Virus record (IMG/VR): IMGVR_UViG_3300037840_000216 | Span: 1 to 64,000 of that record | Strand: one strand, 5' to 3' | From: a virus | DNA length: 64,000 nucleotides | Shown here: piece by piece, positions 12,802 through 19,291 of the stretch | Position numbering within the stretch: the first letter of the stretch is position 1 | Layout of the letters: each line of letters starts with the position of its first letter | The notes under the pieces: generated by a model | Seen by the model: the letters and a program-made list of their open reading frames with translations, nothing else | Told to the model about the DNA's origin: nothing | Database searches by the model: none | Program-made: the position numbers and the translations under genes

Positions 12802-12993
12802 AGGCAAAACTAGAGCTTTCCTCCGACGAAGGTCACGGAGCAACTCTACCCTGAACTTTGAGAACCACTGCGGATCATCTAGGTCATGCGTCTCCATCAT
12901 CGCATGATTTGCGGCGGCGAATACCTGCGGACCTAGCTCTTCTTGCGTGAGGTCGCGGTTCAAGTACCTCAACGGTCGTAGTTCTGAGGCCAT
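12781..12993 (-). CDS. Small charged helical protein, unknown function
   Basis: The 70-residue protein is charged and mostly helical (LTQEELGPQVFAAANHAMME, FRVELLRDLRRRKALVLPG). The ATG at 12993 lies exactly 7 nt after a TATAGT box (13001-13006), predicting a leaderless mRNA. The last codons run into the 5' end of tRNA-Trp, an uncommon overlap that would couple its 3' end to tRNA processing. No family was recognised. Confidence 0.65.
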   Translation of the reverse strand: MASELRPLRYLNRDLTQEELGPQVFAAANHAMMETHDLDDPQWFSKFRVELLRDLRRRKALVLPGSVLPE

Positions 12994-13000
12994 GCGAACT

Positions 13001-13006
13001 ACTATA
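13001..13006 (-). promoter_or_regulatory. -10 box (TATAGT), 7 nt before an ATG
   Basis: The minus-strand TATAGT is followed by 7 nt and the ATG at 12993, the leaderless arrangement repeated across this window. Confidence 0.6.
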
Positions 13007-13010
13007 TCAG

Positions 13011-13071
13011 ATGGTGGCGATATTTCTGACCTTGGCTCTTACTATCGGGACGGTCAAGCGAGTACCATCTA
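13011..13071 (-). repeat. Repeated spacer element, copy 1 (downstream of tRNA-Thr)
   Basis: A block of about 60 nt containing CTCTTACTATCGGGACGGTC recurs at 16339-16405. Both copies directly follow the 3' end of a tRNA on the minus strand (Thr CGT here, Tyr there). It contains a GACC/GGTC pairing. Confidence 0.75.
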
Positions 13072-13144
13072 AGCCAACAGGAGGAGTTGAACCTCCTTCT
13101 CCGGGTTACGAATCCGGTGCGTCACCACGCAACGCTTTGCTGGC
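13072..13144 (-). tRNA. tRNA-Thr (CGT)
   Basis: The acceptor GCCAGCA pairs with TGTTGGC. The loop TTCGTAA on CCGGA/CCCGG gives CGT, with the same A-C closing mismatch as tRNA-Thr(TGT). The T arm is GGAGG-TTCAACT-CCTCC. Confidence 0.9.
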
Positions 13145-13539
13145 ACAAAAGACAAGCGCCGGACTTTCAACTTAGCTTCCCCAGATGCGAGTGCCGCTCG
13201 CTGAGGAGTGAGCCGTAAAACATCCACCAAACGTGTATAGGCATTTCTTGATAACGCCTGGCTTACACGAGTCTTTCTAGGAGGCTTCCGCGAAACTCGC
13301 ATTTTGGCTCTGTAGAGCCAAGTTTCCGAGCCGCGTTCAGGCCGATCCCTCAAGATCAGGGATCGACTACCCCTGAGAGTCGATCAACTGCGAAACGACC
13401 GGCGAAACCATAGATTTTGGCTTGCCTAAGCCAAAAATAAGGCTCGCCCAATCTTGATCGTGGTACTTCAAGGCCGCTCAGGGCGAACAGAAATAAGAGA
13501 TGAGCCGGGCGCAGCTTGCGACTGGCCCGGCTCGCTGAC
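13145..13539. other. Hairpin-rich gap without clear gene
   Basis: A minus-strand frame crosses this stretch but runs through all of tRNA-Thr, so it is not called. Three hairpins stand out: TTGGCTCT/AGAGCCAA at 13304-13321, CGATCCCT/AGGGATCG at 13343-13365, and TTTTGGCTT/AAGCCAAAA at 13415-13436. A GAGCCGGGC/GCCCGGCTC stem lies near 13502-13533, just before the plus-strand tRNA. Confidence 0.5.
13415..13438. terminator. Bidirectional intrinsic terminator
   Basis: The perfect 9-bp stem TTTTGGCTT/AAGCCAAAA with a 4-nt loop has T runs on both strands. Confidence 0.65.
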
Positions 13540-13615
13540 ACCTCTGTAGCTCAACTGTGGCCAGAGCCCCCGGCATTCAACCGGGGAGATGTGGGTCCGA
13601 ATCCCACCAGAGGCA
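13540..13615 (+). tRNA. Plus-strand tRNA-like gene, Glu (TTC)?
   Basis: The acceptor ACCTCTG pairs with CAGAGGC except at 1-72. The D arm GCTC/GAGC and T arm GTGGG-TCCGAAT-CCCAC are good. The anticodon stem CCCGG/CCGGG holds CATTCAA, giving TTC but with A at position 33. It is opposite to the array and may be imported or inactive. Confidence 0.5.
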
Positions 13616-13620
13616 TCAAG

Positions 13621-13905
13621 ATGGTGTCGCCAATTGGCAAAGGACTTCGATGGAACCCCGAATGGGGCTATTGGCTATGCCCCAAAGTTCCGTCCGATGG
13701 CCCGTGTAAACTTTGTCGTTCTGATCAAAGTGACCCCCGCGAGATTGGCGTCTCCGGGGGTCTGGCCCAAGGAGATGTTGGCTCCGTGGACTCACCCAAG
13801 GTAGCATCGCGCTCGGCTGCGGCCGAGCTTGGAAGACTGCTCGAATCGCCCGAGATCACAAAGCTGATCGCAGAGCTTGAGGCGACTCGCTGGACCGGAA
13901 GCTAG
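13621..13905 (+). CDS. Hypothetical protein after the plus-strand tRNA
   Basis: The 94-codon frame begins MVSPIGKGLRWNPEWGYWLC just after the plus-strand tRNA and contains CPKVPSDGPCKLCRS (a possible CxxC) and a helical C-terminus (AAAELGRLLESPEITKLIAE). There is no Shine-Dalgarno. It is followed by an 18-bp inverted repeat. It is on the minority strand for this region and may be foreign DNA. Function is unknown. Confidence 0.4.
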   Translation: MVSPIGKGLRWNPEWGYWLCPKVPSDGPCKLCRSDQSDPREIGVSGGLAQGDVGSVDSPKVASRSAAAELGRLLESPEITKLIAELEATRWTGS

Positions 13906-13908
13906 AAT

Positions 13909-13986
13909 CCTCAGAGGGAGGTCCCGCATCGGCTGGCCTCGCGGCCTCAGAGTCGGCGAGTTACCGGACGGGACCTTCCTCTGAGG
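13909..13986. repeat. 18-bp inverted repeat (17 of 18 matching)
   Basis: CCTCAGAGGGAGGTCCCG at 13909-13926 pairs with CGGGACCTTCCTCTGAGG at 13969-13986 around a 42-nt loop. It could be a large terminator for the plus-strand gene or a MITE-like element. Confidence 0.75.
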
Positions 13987-14035
13987 ACTTTCGCAGTTCG
14001 TTTCGCCGGACCCTCCTAGGAGGAGCAACCCTCCA

Positions 14036-14108
14036 AGCCTACAGGCAGAATCGAACTGCCGACCTCTTCCATACCAAGGAAGCGCTCTATCAACTGAGCT
14101 ATGCAGGC
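14036..14108 (-). tRNA. tRNA-Thr (GGT)
   Basis: The acceptor GCCTGCA pairs with TGTAGGC. The anticodon arm CTTCC-TTGGTAT-GGAAG gives GGT. The T arm is GGCAG-TTCGATT-CTGCC. Confidence 0.92.
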
Positions 14109-14355
14109 ACGAAGATCCGGCGTCATACTCACTGTCGTCACAGTATAGAGCAGCGGACGACCCGGACCATACAACAAACCCGTCTATGACGGGGCGCTCC
14201 GCCCGCTACCCTCTACCGGGGGCCGACTGAGCAATTGGGTGGGAGAGCAGGCCACGAACCCTGCGTACACCGTGCGAATAGGCGACTTGGGTGGCCGACA
14301 GTTCCGACAGCCCATATGCCACCGTCATTCCTGTCGATCTCCAGCGATCTCCCAA

Positions 14356-14429
14356 TCAGGGTAGCGGGCTTCGATCCCGCGACCTCTTCGCTCCGAACGA
14401 AGCGCGCTACCAAGCTGCGCCATACCCTG
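14356..14429 (-). tRNA. tRNA-Pro (CGG)
   Basis: The acceptor CAGGGTA pairs perfectly with TACCCTG. The anticodon arm CTTCG-TTCGGAG-CGAAG gives CGG. The T arm is GCGGG-ATCGAAG-CCCGC. Confidence 0.9.
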
Positions 14430-14517
14430 TGGTGGGGCTTGCCATCCGGCAGCTAACCGGTGCTCCCCTCTCCATGACGTTGATGTGCCAGGAGTGTCTA
14501 GGATGTGAACCCTATAG

Positions 14518-14601
14518 TGCGCCATGCGGGAATCGAACCCGCAACCCTTATTGCTCCTCTCCCGAATGGGCGGCTAGCCTGGGTCTACCTATGAATGGCG
14601 A
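14518..14601 (-). tRNA. tRNA-like gene, anticodon unresolved
   Basis: The T arm GCGGG-TTCGATT-CCCGC is perfect and six acceptor pairs form (CGCCAT/ATGGCG). The middle is about 10 nt too long for a class I tRNA, and no loop with U33 on a 5-bp stem was found. It is either a variant or decayed tRNA. Confidence 0.4.
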
Positions 14602-14696
14602 TGCGCCAGATGGGATTCGAACCCACATTCGCTTGTGTGAAAAACAAGTGCTGTGGCCGGTTTTTGACGCCGACTCTACCGTTCAGCTACTAGCGC
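14602..14696 (-). tRNA. tRNA with inserted segment: Glu (TTC), or class II Leu (CAA)
   Basis: The acceptor GCGCTAG pairs with CTGGCGC. The arm CTTGT-TTTTCAC-ACAAG gives a TTC anticodon, but about 23 extra nt separate it from the D arm, as in the tRNA-Glu at 11640. Alternatively, TCGGC-GTCAAAA-ACCGG would be a CAA anticodon arm and the TTTTCAC hairpin a long variable arm. Confidence 0.5.
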
Positions 14697-14834
14697 TTGT
14701 GTGCGATCCGATTACTCTCTGGCGAAGTCCAGGTATCGGTTCTCTGTGTCCAAGTTACCTTCGATCTCCCACAGAGCAATTTGGCTCGCCCCTCGCACGG
14801 AGCAGAAGTTCGGCGCTTGCAAACGCCTCACAAG

Positions 14835-14905
14835 TCGGGGATGCAGGAATCGAACCTGCGCTTGAAGTATCCAAGACTCCGGTGATACCATTTCACTAAT
14901 CCCCG
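14835..14905 (-). tRNA. tRNA-Pro (TGG)
   Basis: The acceptor CGGGGAT pairs perfectly with ATCCCCG. The anticodon arm GGAGT-CTTGGAT-ACTTC gives TGG. The T arm is GCAGG-TTCGATT-CCTGC. Confidence 0.92.
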
Positions 14906-14965
14906 TGACGCGCCCACGAGCCGAAGCTGAGGGCGCATGCGGAGAGTTGCCTCTCCGGGTCCTAC

Positions 14966-15502
14966 TTATTCCGAGTAGGTAAACGTCGCACTCGCCGGGC
15001 TCGTCCCGTTTGGAGTGGTAACGGTCACATCTACCGATGTTCCGTTTGTGCCTGCCGGTGAATCGACAGTGACCTCTGTCTCTGAGACGACAACGACGTT
15101 CGTTGCCTCCGCTGAGCCGAAGGCGACTGCGGTTGCTCCGGTGAGGGCAGTTCCCCACACCGTGACCGCAGTTCCGCCAACAGCCGTGCCGCTGGTCGGG
15201 CTCACTGCGGTGACGGTCGGTGCGACCGGCGGAGTTACAGCGTTGTTGAGTGCCGTTGTGTTGGCCTCAACCTGCGTAGTGTTGGTCTGGACAGCCGTCG
15301 TTGCCGCGTCTACCGCAGCCTGATCGGCGTCACTCGTGATTGCTGCGACCGCTGCCTCAACGGCAGTCGTGTTGGCCGCTACTGCGGACTCGTTAGCGGC
15401 AACTGCCGCTGTTAGTGCTTCGGTGTTTGCCACTAGTTTCCTCTGCTCTCGTAGTAGGTGCTCCAAAACCTCTAGAAGAGGCTCGTGGTGTCTGTATTCC
15501 AA
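14966..15502 (-). CDS. Ig-like (IPT/TIG) domain protein with heptad-like N-terminus
   Basis: The 178-residue protein has a helical N-terminus (EPLLEVLEHLLREQRKLVAN), a repetitive Ala/Asn/Thr-rich middle (VAANESAVAANTTAV and similar, about 30-85) consistent with a coiled-coil stalk, and a C-terminal IPT/TIG Ig-like fold (PTVTAVSPTSGTAVGGTAVT to the end). The start is a TTG at 15502, 5 nt after AAGGAGGG; the frame upstream runs through two tRNAs, so no earlier start is plausible. Ig-like domains decorate phage capsids and tails. This one could be a minor virion decoration protein, though it lies far from the structural module, inside the tRNA array. Confidence 0.75.
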   Translation of the reverse strand: MEYRHHEPLLEVLEHLLREQRKLVANTEALTAAVAANESAVAANTTAVEAAVAAITSDADQAAVDAATTAVQTNTTQVEANTTALNNAVTPPVAPTVTAVSPTSGTAVGGTAVTVWGTALTGATAVAFGSAEATNVVVVSETEVTVDSPAGTNGTSVDVTVTTPNGTSPASATFTYSE

Positions 15503-15529
15503 TAGACCCTCCTTAATTGGATGGGTAGT

Positions 15530-15600
15530 GGACCGCGTGGGAATCGAACCCCTTCTCCGCATTGCAAGTGCAGTGTGTGACCCATCACAACCGCGCAGCC
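15530..15600 (-). tRNA. tRNA-Ala (TGC)
   Basis: The acceptor GGCTGCG pairs with CGCGGTC (wobbles). The anticodon arm CTGCA-CTTGCAA-TGCGG gives TGC. Confidence 0.9.
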
Positions 15601-15613
15601 CATTTACTTCAGA

Positions 15614-15687
15614 TGCCCCCAGTCGGGTATGATCCGACATCCCAAGGTTAAAAGCCAAGTGCGTTCTCCATTTACGCTCATAGGGGC
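15614..15687 (-). tRNA. tRNA-Lys (TTT)
   Basis: The acceptor GCCCCTA pairs with TGGGGGC. The loop CTTTTAA gives TTT, but the anticodon stem has two mismatches. The T arm GTCGG-ATCATAC-CCGAC has an unusual loop. It may be weakly functional. Confidence 0.7.
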
Positions 15688-15801
15688 AGGCTCCCCAGAG
15701 CAGAGCGCCAGCGCTTCAAAGCGGCGGGCTCCACGCTTGCGATTACTCTGGGGTACTACAACTGCTTGCTGATGTTTGTGATAGCGGAGTCATGTCCGCA
15801 G

Positions 15802-15884
15802 TGCCGTCCGAGAGAGTCGAACTCTCATGCTCTTACGAGCGGCCGGTTCTAAGCCGACTGCGTATACCATTCCACCAGGACGGC
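15802..15884 (-). tRNA. tRNA-Leu (TAG)
   Basis: This is a class II tRNA with perfect acceptor GCCGTCC/GGACGGC, anticodon arm GTCGG-CTTAGAA-CCGGC (TAG), and variable arm GCTC-GTAA-GAGC. Confidence 0.93.
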
Positions 15885-16016
15885 ATGTCCTCCTGCTCTC
15901 GATGCAAGGAGGGGTACTTTTTCTGTATTCATTCTTCGACATCGAGAGCGTGCCGTCCCACCAACTCCCTGGCGGGTGGGCTAGAGCTGCCATCGGTCTT
16001 ACACCCTAAAGTCTTA

Positions 16017-16100
16017 TGCGCAGGGAGGGACTCGAACCCTCACGCCCTTGCGGGCACACGGATCTGAACCGTGCACGTCTACCAATTCCGACACCAGCGC
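16017..16100 (-). tRNA. tRNA-Leu (CAG)
   Basis: This is a class II tRNA with acceptor GCGCTGG/CCTGCGC (one mismatch), anticodon arm CACGG-TTCAGAT-CCGTG (CAG), and variable arm GCCC-GCAA-GGGC. Confidence 0.92.
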
Positions 16101-16202
16101 AAGTAGTAGGGTCAGTCGAGAGGCGCAGCTTGTGTGATGCCATCTGCTCACCCAATCGACTGTAGAGGAGAAAGCATCACCGATCTCCCCGATTCCCTAC
16201 AG

Positions 16203-16287
16203 TACGCTGAGCGGGACTCGAACCCGCACGAGCTTTCGCTCATAACCTCCTCAAGGTTACATGCCTACCAAATTACATCACCAGCGC
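16203..16287 (-). tRNA. tRNA-Leu (GAG)
   Basis: This is a class II tRNA with acceptor GCGCTGG/TCAGCGT (wobbles), anticodon arm TAACC-TTGAGGA-GGTTA (GAG), and variable arm GAGC-GAAA-GCTC. Confidence 0.92.
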
Positions 16288-16303
16288 AAGTGATTATGCT
16301 AAA

Positions 16304-16333
16304 CCTCGCATACACGCGAGGCAAATTTTCCAA
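16304..16333. repeat. Repeated hairpin element, copy 2
   Basis: CCTCGC-ATACA-CGCGAGG followed by CAAATTTT matches the element at 7740-7771. The second copy of the longer spacer repeat (16339-16405) follows it. Confidence 0.6.
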
Positions 16334-16338
16334 AGAGA

Positions 16339-16405
16339 GATGGCGGCAATGATTTATGACCTTTGCTCTTACTATCGGGACGGTCAGGTGAGAGCCATCT
16401 CTAAG
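16339..16405 (-). repeat. Repeated spacer element, copy 2 (downstream of tRNA-Tyr)
   Basis: It matches 13011-13071 over about 60 nt, including CTCTTACTATCGGGACGGTC, and ends directly at the tRNA-Tyr 3' end. Confidence 0.75.
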
Positions 16406-16485
16406 TGCCAGCGGTAGGAATCGAACCTACTTGGGCTACGCGCGACCGCTTTACAGGCGGCTTACAGTCCATCTGTGTCACTGGC
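16406..16485 (-). tRNA. tRNA-Tyr (GTA)
   Basis: The acceptor GCCAGTG pairs with CGCTGGC. The anticodon arm GCCGC-CTGTAAA-GCGGT gives GTA, with a long variable region as in bacterial tRNA-Tyr. Confidence 0.93.
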
Positions 16486-16489
16486 ATAT

Positions 16490-16783
16490 TCTAGCATCCG
16501 GGCGCGAACCCGAGGTTCCTAACTCGCTGGACTGCCCGCCTATGTAATGGGCTTGTCCCCTTAGCGAGGGGTCATCACAGGACCGGAGCTTTATAGGCGA
16601 CTCCCAAACTTCTGGGCCGGTGCTGCTGCGGAATCGATCGGAATGGCTACCGTACCGCTGGCAATGCTATGTTTCGACAGTATAGCAAACCATCTGCCTC
16701 CTGTCTAGAGGGTCTGTTGGGGCTCGAACCCAACCTAATCGGCGACCTGTTCGCCAGCCCTTTCTTGATATAGGTTCTAAGTA
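16490..16783 (-). pseudogene. Decayed tRNA-like sequences with a nested hairpin
   Basis: Two T-arm-like sequences (near 16508 and 16720) lack matching 5' halves. A nested hairpin at about 16521-16571 stacks three short stems: CTCGCT/AGCGAG, GGAC/GTCC and GCCC/GGGC. No frame is convincing. It is likely tRNA debris or an unknown structured RNA. Confidence 0.4.
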
Positions 16784-16852
16784 TGCCCCTCGTGGGAGTT
16801 GAACCCACCCTCAAAGATTAGAAGTCTTCGGCCTAGTTCCGCTAGGAAGGGC
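16784..16852 (-). tRNA. tRNA-Arg (TCT)
   Basis: The acceptor GCCCTTC pairs with GAGGGGC. The anticodon arm GAAGA-CTTCTAA-TCTTT gives TCT. The T arm is GTGGG-TTCAACT-CCCAC. It is the last tRNA of the array as read on the plus strand and so the first transcribed. Confidence 0.9.
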
Positions 16853-16896
16853 TTATGCTGCTATGTCGTGCTGCGCCTACTATATCACACTCGAAA

Positions 16897-16926
16897 CAAG
16901 AAGGGCTCCGATCTTTCGGAGCCCCT
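16897..16926 (-). terminator. Intrinsic terminator upstream of the tRNA array
   Basis: GGGCTCCG pairs with CGGAGCCC around a 6-nt loop, followed on the minus strand by a T-rich stretch. It ends transcription from the genes at 17-18 kb before the array, implying the array has its own promoter. Confidence 0.7.
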
Positions 16927-17048
16927 TAACTCGGCCTATGATTGGCTTCGTAGGGGGCTTAGCTCACAGCTTTGCCGTGTCCCATGTCTTCGTTCTGCTT
17001 AAGGAGATACATCATCTCACGTATTCTTGTGACGGACGCTGCCTAATT

Positions 17049-17381
17049 TCAAGTACCCGAGTGAAAAAGTTTGGGACGCGACTTCACGGAACAACAATCC
17101 TGATCTAGGTTAAAGGTCATCTCTTTGATCCTCGATTTCCACTCTAGGTGCCTGTCATGGCGGGCTTCTTGGTTTGCCGTGACCTTGCAGAGTTTATCCT
17201 TGACTCGTTCGATTGCTTGCGCTGGTGTTCTTCCGTAGCAAATGATCTGTTTGCCTCCTGTGCCCCAGTACTCGTAGGGTGTATTGAAATAAGCCGACTC
17301 CGCCTTCCACTTGTTACGGAATCGGCCAGAGGGCACGATCATAATCTTAATCCCCTCGTCGTAGAGCTTGTTGGTAATCAT
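17049..17381 (-). CDS. Hypothetical protein
   Basis: The 110-residue protein has a beta-rich start (GIKIMIVPSGRFRNKWKAES) and a basic, charged C-terminus. The N-terminal half (YEYWGTGGKQIICYGRTP) looks like a small folded domain. It is followed by a terminator. No family was recognised. Confidence 0.7.
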   Translation of the reverse strand: MITNKLYDEGIKIMIVPSGRFRNKWKAESAYFNTPYEYWGTGGKQIICYGRTPAQAIERVKDKLCKVTANQEARHDRHLEWKSRIKEMTFNLDQDCCSVKSRPKLFHSGT

Positions 17382-17423
17382 GACAGAACGGAAGATCCTA
17401 CTGGTACAGAGGTATCCAATGCG

Positions 17424-17933
17424 TTAGAACCCATCCCACTCAACCTCGCTCTCTTCCTCGTCAGGATACCTCACACTGAGGCTCTCAATCAACGACCATG
17501 AGGATGCGATTCCCAGTACATCAACTCCATTTGATCCACGCATCTGCTCAATCACATCTGTTGGAGTAGGGTCCTCTGGAGCATCGTCATCCGGCCAAAC
17601 CTCATTGACGGATAGCTCCACGTCAGGGAAGGAGATCACGAACTTGCGTTGACTTGTGTTGCCGGTCGGCTCCGTACCACCCATGATGCTCGCGCATAGC
17701 TCATCCAACGGATACTGCTCGTCACTCTCGGTAGGGGCAGTGAAGGTGGGCACTACGTATCCCTCTTGGACACTGCGCTCAACAGCATGGATGAGCTTGC
17801 TCATCGAGTTGATCAGTGCGCTCTCGACAGTGGTGAGCCTACGGCCAACTTCGGGAACGTAAGCCTCGCGCAACGCTTGCCGTGCCTCGGTGGTGAGACG
17901 TTTGGTGTCGATCGCGGTCGCGGATTCTTCCAT
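17424..17933 (-). CDS. Hypothetical acidic protein
   Basis: The 169-residue protein has a helical N-terminus (about 10-60, TTEARQALREAYVPEVGRRL) and an acidic C-terminus ending EEESEVEWDGF. The ATG at 17933 lies exactly 7 nt after a TGCTATAAT promoter, so it is probably leaderless. No family was recognised. Confidence 0.75.
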   Translation of the reverse strand: MEESATAIDTKRLTTEARQALREAYVPEVGRRLTTVESALINSMSKLIHAVERSVQEGYVVPTFTAPTESDEQYPLDELCASIMGGTEPTGNTSQRKFVISFPDVELSVNEVWPDDDAPEDPTPTDVIEQMRGSNGVDVLGIASSWSLIESLSVRYPDEEESEVEWDGF

Positions 17934-17940
17934 TGGGGCT

Positions 17941-17949
17941 ATTATAGCA
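17941..17949 (-). promoter_or_regulatory. Extended -10 promoter (TGCTATAAT), leaderless spacing
   Basis: The perfect TATAAT with TGC lies 7 nt upstream of the ATG at 17933. Confidence 0.75.
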
Positions 17950-17952
17950 AGC

Positions 17953-18198
17953 CTATCGCTTCGGCTTCTGAGAGGCGTAACGCACGGTCACGCCCTCCTC
18001 TTCAGCGAGCCTCTCCAAAGTATCTTCATCGATCGTCCCGACCATCCCAAGGGAGCCAAATGTTCCGTAGATAGGGAACACGGAGCACTGCCCATCGCTG
18101 TTGGACAAAACCGGAATGCGAATGGGGCCGATACGGAATTCATCGCCCCGGCGGATCACTTGAGAGCCACCGTCTTCATGGTGGCGCTCTTCTCCCAT
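17953..18198 (-). CDS. Hypothetical small protein
   Basis: The 81-residue protein has a beta-rich middle (GDEFRIGPIRIPVLSNSDGQ) and a helical C-terminus with ERLAEEEGVTVRYASQK. Its start lies 43 nt inside the upstream gene, so the two are probably coupled. No family was recognised. Confidence 0.65.
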   Translation of the reverse strand: MGEERHHEDGGSQVIRRGDEFRIGPIRIPVLSNSDGQCSVFPIYGTFGSLGMVGTIDEDTLERLAEEEGVTVRYASQKPKR

Positions 18199-18350
18199 CC
18201 GCCATCCTTACCGCGTGGGTGATCGATCGGCTTGCACTCGGCTAGCGGACGGCCCGGAGGAAAACGACGGTAAGCAGGATGGTAGCCGTGTTGTTCACGC
18301 TCCTGCTCCTTCGTCAGCTTTGGGGTAGCAGTAGGCGTCGCCTTCTTCAT
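18156..18350 (-). CDS. Hypothetical small basic protein
   Basis: The 64-residue product begins MKKATPTATPKLTKEQERE and is rich in Lys, Pro and charged residues. The ATG at 18350 is chosen because a TGCTACACT box lies exactly 7 nt upstream (leaderless). It shares a divergent promoter region with the plus-strand gene at 18484. Function is unknown. Confidence 0.65.
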   Translation of the reverse strand: MKKATPTATPKLTKEQEREQHGYHPAYRRFPPGRPLAECKPIDHPRGKDGGWEKSATMKTVALK

Positions 18351-18357
18351 GTAGAGA

Positions 18358-18366
18358 AGTGTAGCA
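18358..18366 (-). promoter_or_regulatory. Extended -10 promoter (TGCTACACT), leaderless spacing
   Basis: The box lies 7 nt upstream of the ATG at 18350 on the minus strand. Confidence 0.6.
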
Positions 18367-18470
18367 GAGATTAGACTCCGCAAGCACCCGACGACCTCCT
18401 TGTAGACAAGATAACGTGAGATTCGACAAGGACCAGAGGAGGTCCAGCACAAACTAGCAGGCTGGTTTGC

Positions 18471-18476
18471 TATACT
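18471..18476 (+). promoter_or_regulatory. Extended -10 promoter (TGCTATACT), leaderless spacing
   Basis: TATACT, preceded by TGC, lies 7 nt upstream of the ATG at 18484. Confidence 0.7.
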
Positions 18477-18483
18477 CCCGGCC

Positions 18484-19275
18484 ATGCCAACACAAACACG
18501 ACCCCAAAAGCTCACGAAGACCAAGACGGCTACACCAATCAGGGGTAGCGCACTCCAGCATCAAGGGAGCTTTATGACGACCAAGCGAACCTACAAAACG
18601 CTCATCCAGGAGGGCAAAAACCTGGTTGCGCAGCTATCGCAACACCAATGGGAGCTAGGTGATCTCGCTCTTGAGGTATGCCCTCCTGACGGAACCAATC
18701 CTCACAACCACGACCTTCAAGAGTTCGCCGAAGAGATTGGGATTGGGTACAACTCGTTGAGGAGCTATCGCACTACGGCGGATGCTTGGCTACTTGCTAC
18801 GCGCGTAGCAAGTACGGCCTTCAATACTCACAAGATTCTTGCCTCCAATCCAAAGCGTACCAAGCTCATCAAGCCAGGGATGACGGCACTAGAAGCCGAA
18901 AACATCAGCCGCAAGGAACGCGGTCTGCTTCCAAAAACGAGAGAAAATTTCTCCGACGAAGCTCCTGAGGTTCCCTATAGCGATGACGGAAACAGTGGAG
19001 GGAGTTATGGGTTCGGCAATGGTTCTGAACGCAAACCCAAGGACCGCGATACACTCATCAAAGAGCTAGAGGATGAGCAAAAAGAAGAGCGTCTTGCCAT
19101 CGAGGCATCGCCCGAAGGAAAGGCCGCTCGACAAATCCAAGGACTTCTTCGAAAGGCCATCTCAACCCATGAGTCAAATCATGATGAGGCGATCGCCTTC
19201 TTCGAAAAGGCAGCTACGCTTCTAGCGCAGCACGCAGCCCTAACAATTCAGGTAACCGTCGAGTTGCCTGAGTAG
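18484..19275 (+). CDS. Putative DNA-binding protein with helical N-terminal domain
   Basis: The 263-residue protein has a conserved-looking helical region around 40-110 (GKNLVAQLSQHQWELGDLAL, LQEFAEEIGIGYNSLRSYRT) that resembles the helix-turn-helix of plasmid and phage partition or regulatory proteins. A charged linker and a helical C-terminus follow. The start at 18484 is supported by the leaderless promoter; an internal ATG at 18574 preceded by GGGAG is an alternative giving 233 residues. The next gene follows 16 nt downstream, so the two form an operon. Function is inferred only as DNA binding. Confidence 0.7.
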   Translation: MPTQTRPQKLTKTKTATPIRGSALQHQGSFMTTKRTYKTLIQEGKNLVAQLSQHQWELGDLALEVCPPDGTNPHNHDLQEFAEEIGIGYNSLRSYRTTADAWLLATRVASTAFNTHKILASNPKRTKLIKPGMTALEAENISRKERGLLPKTRENFSDEAPEVPYSDDGNSGGSYGFGNGSERKPKDRDTLIKELEDEQKEERLAIEASPEGKAARQIQGLLRKAISTHESNHDEAIAFFEKAATLLAQHAALTIQVTVELPE

Positions 19276-19291
19276 AAAGTAGGAAATCATC

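Noticed and set aside
13069-13353. A minus-strand protein gene crossing tRNA-Thr(CGT).
   Set aside because: Its last 25 codons run through the entire tRNA, and no promoter or ribosome-binding site supports it.
2740-16860. A CRISPR array, because of the many short repeated motifs in the tRNA region.
   Set aside because: The repeats are T-arm and acceptor sequences of different tRNAs, not identical direct repeats with regular spacers. No cas genes are present.
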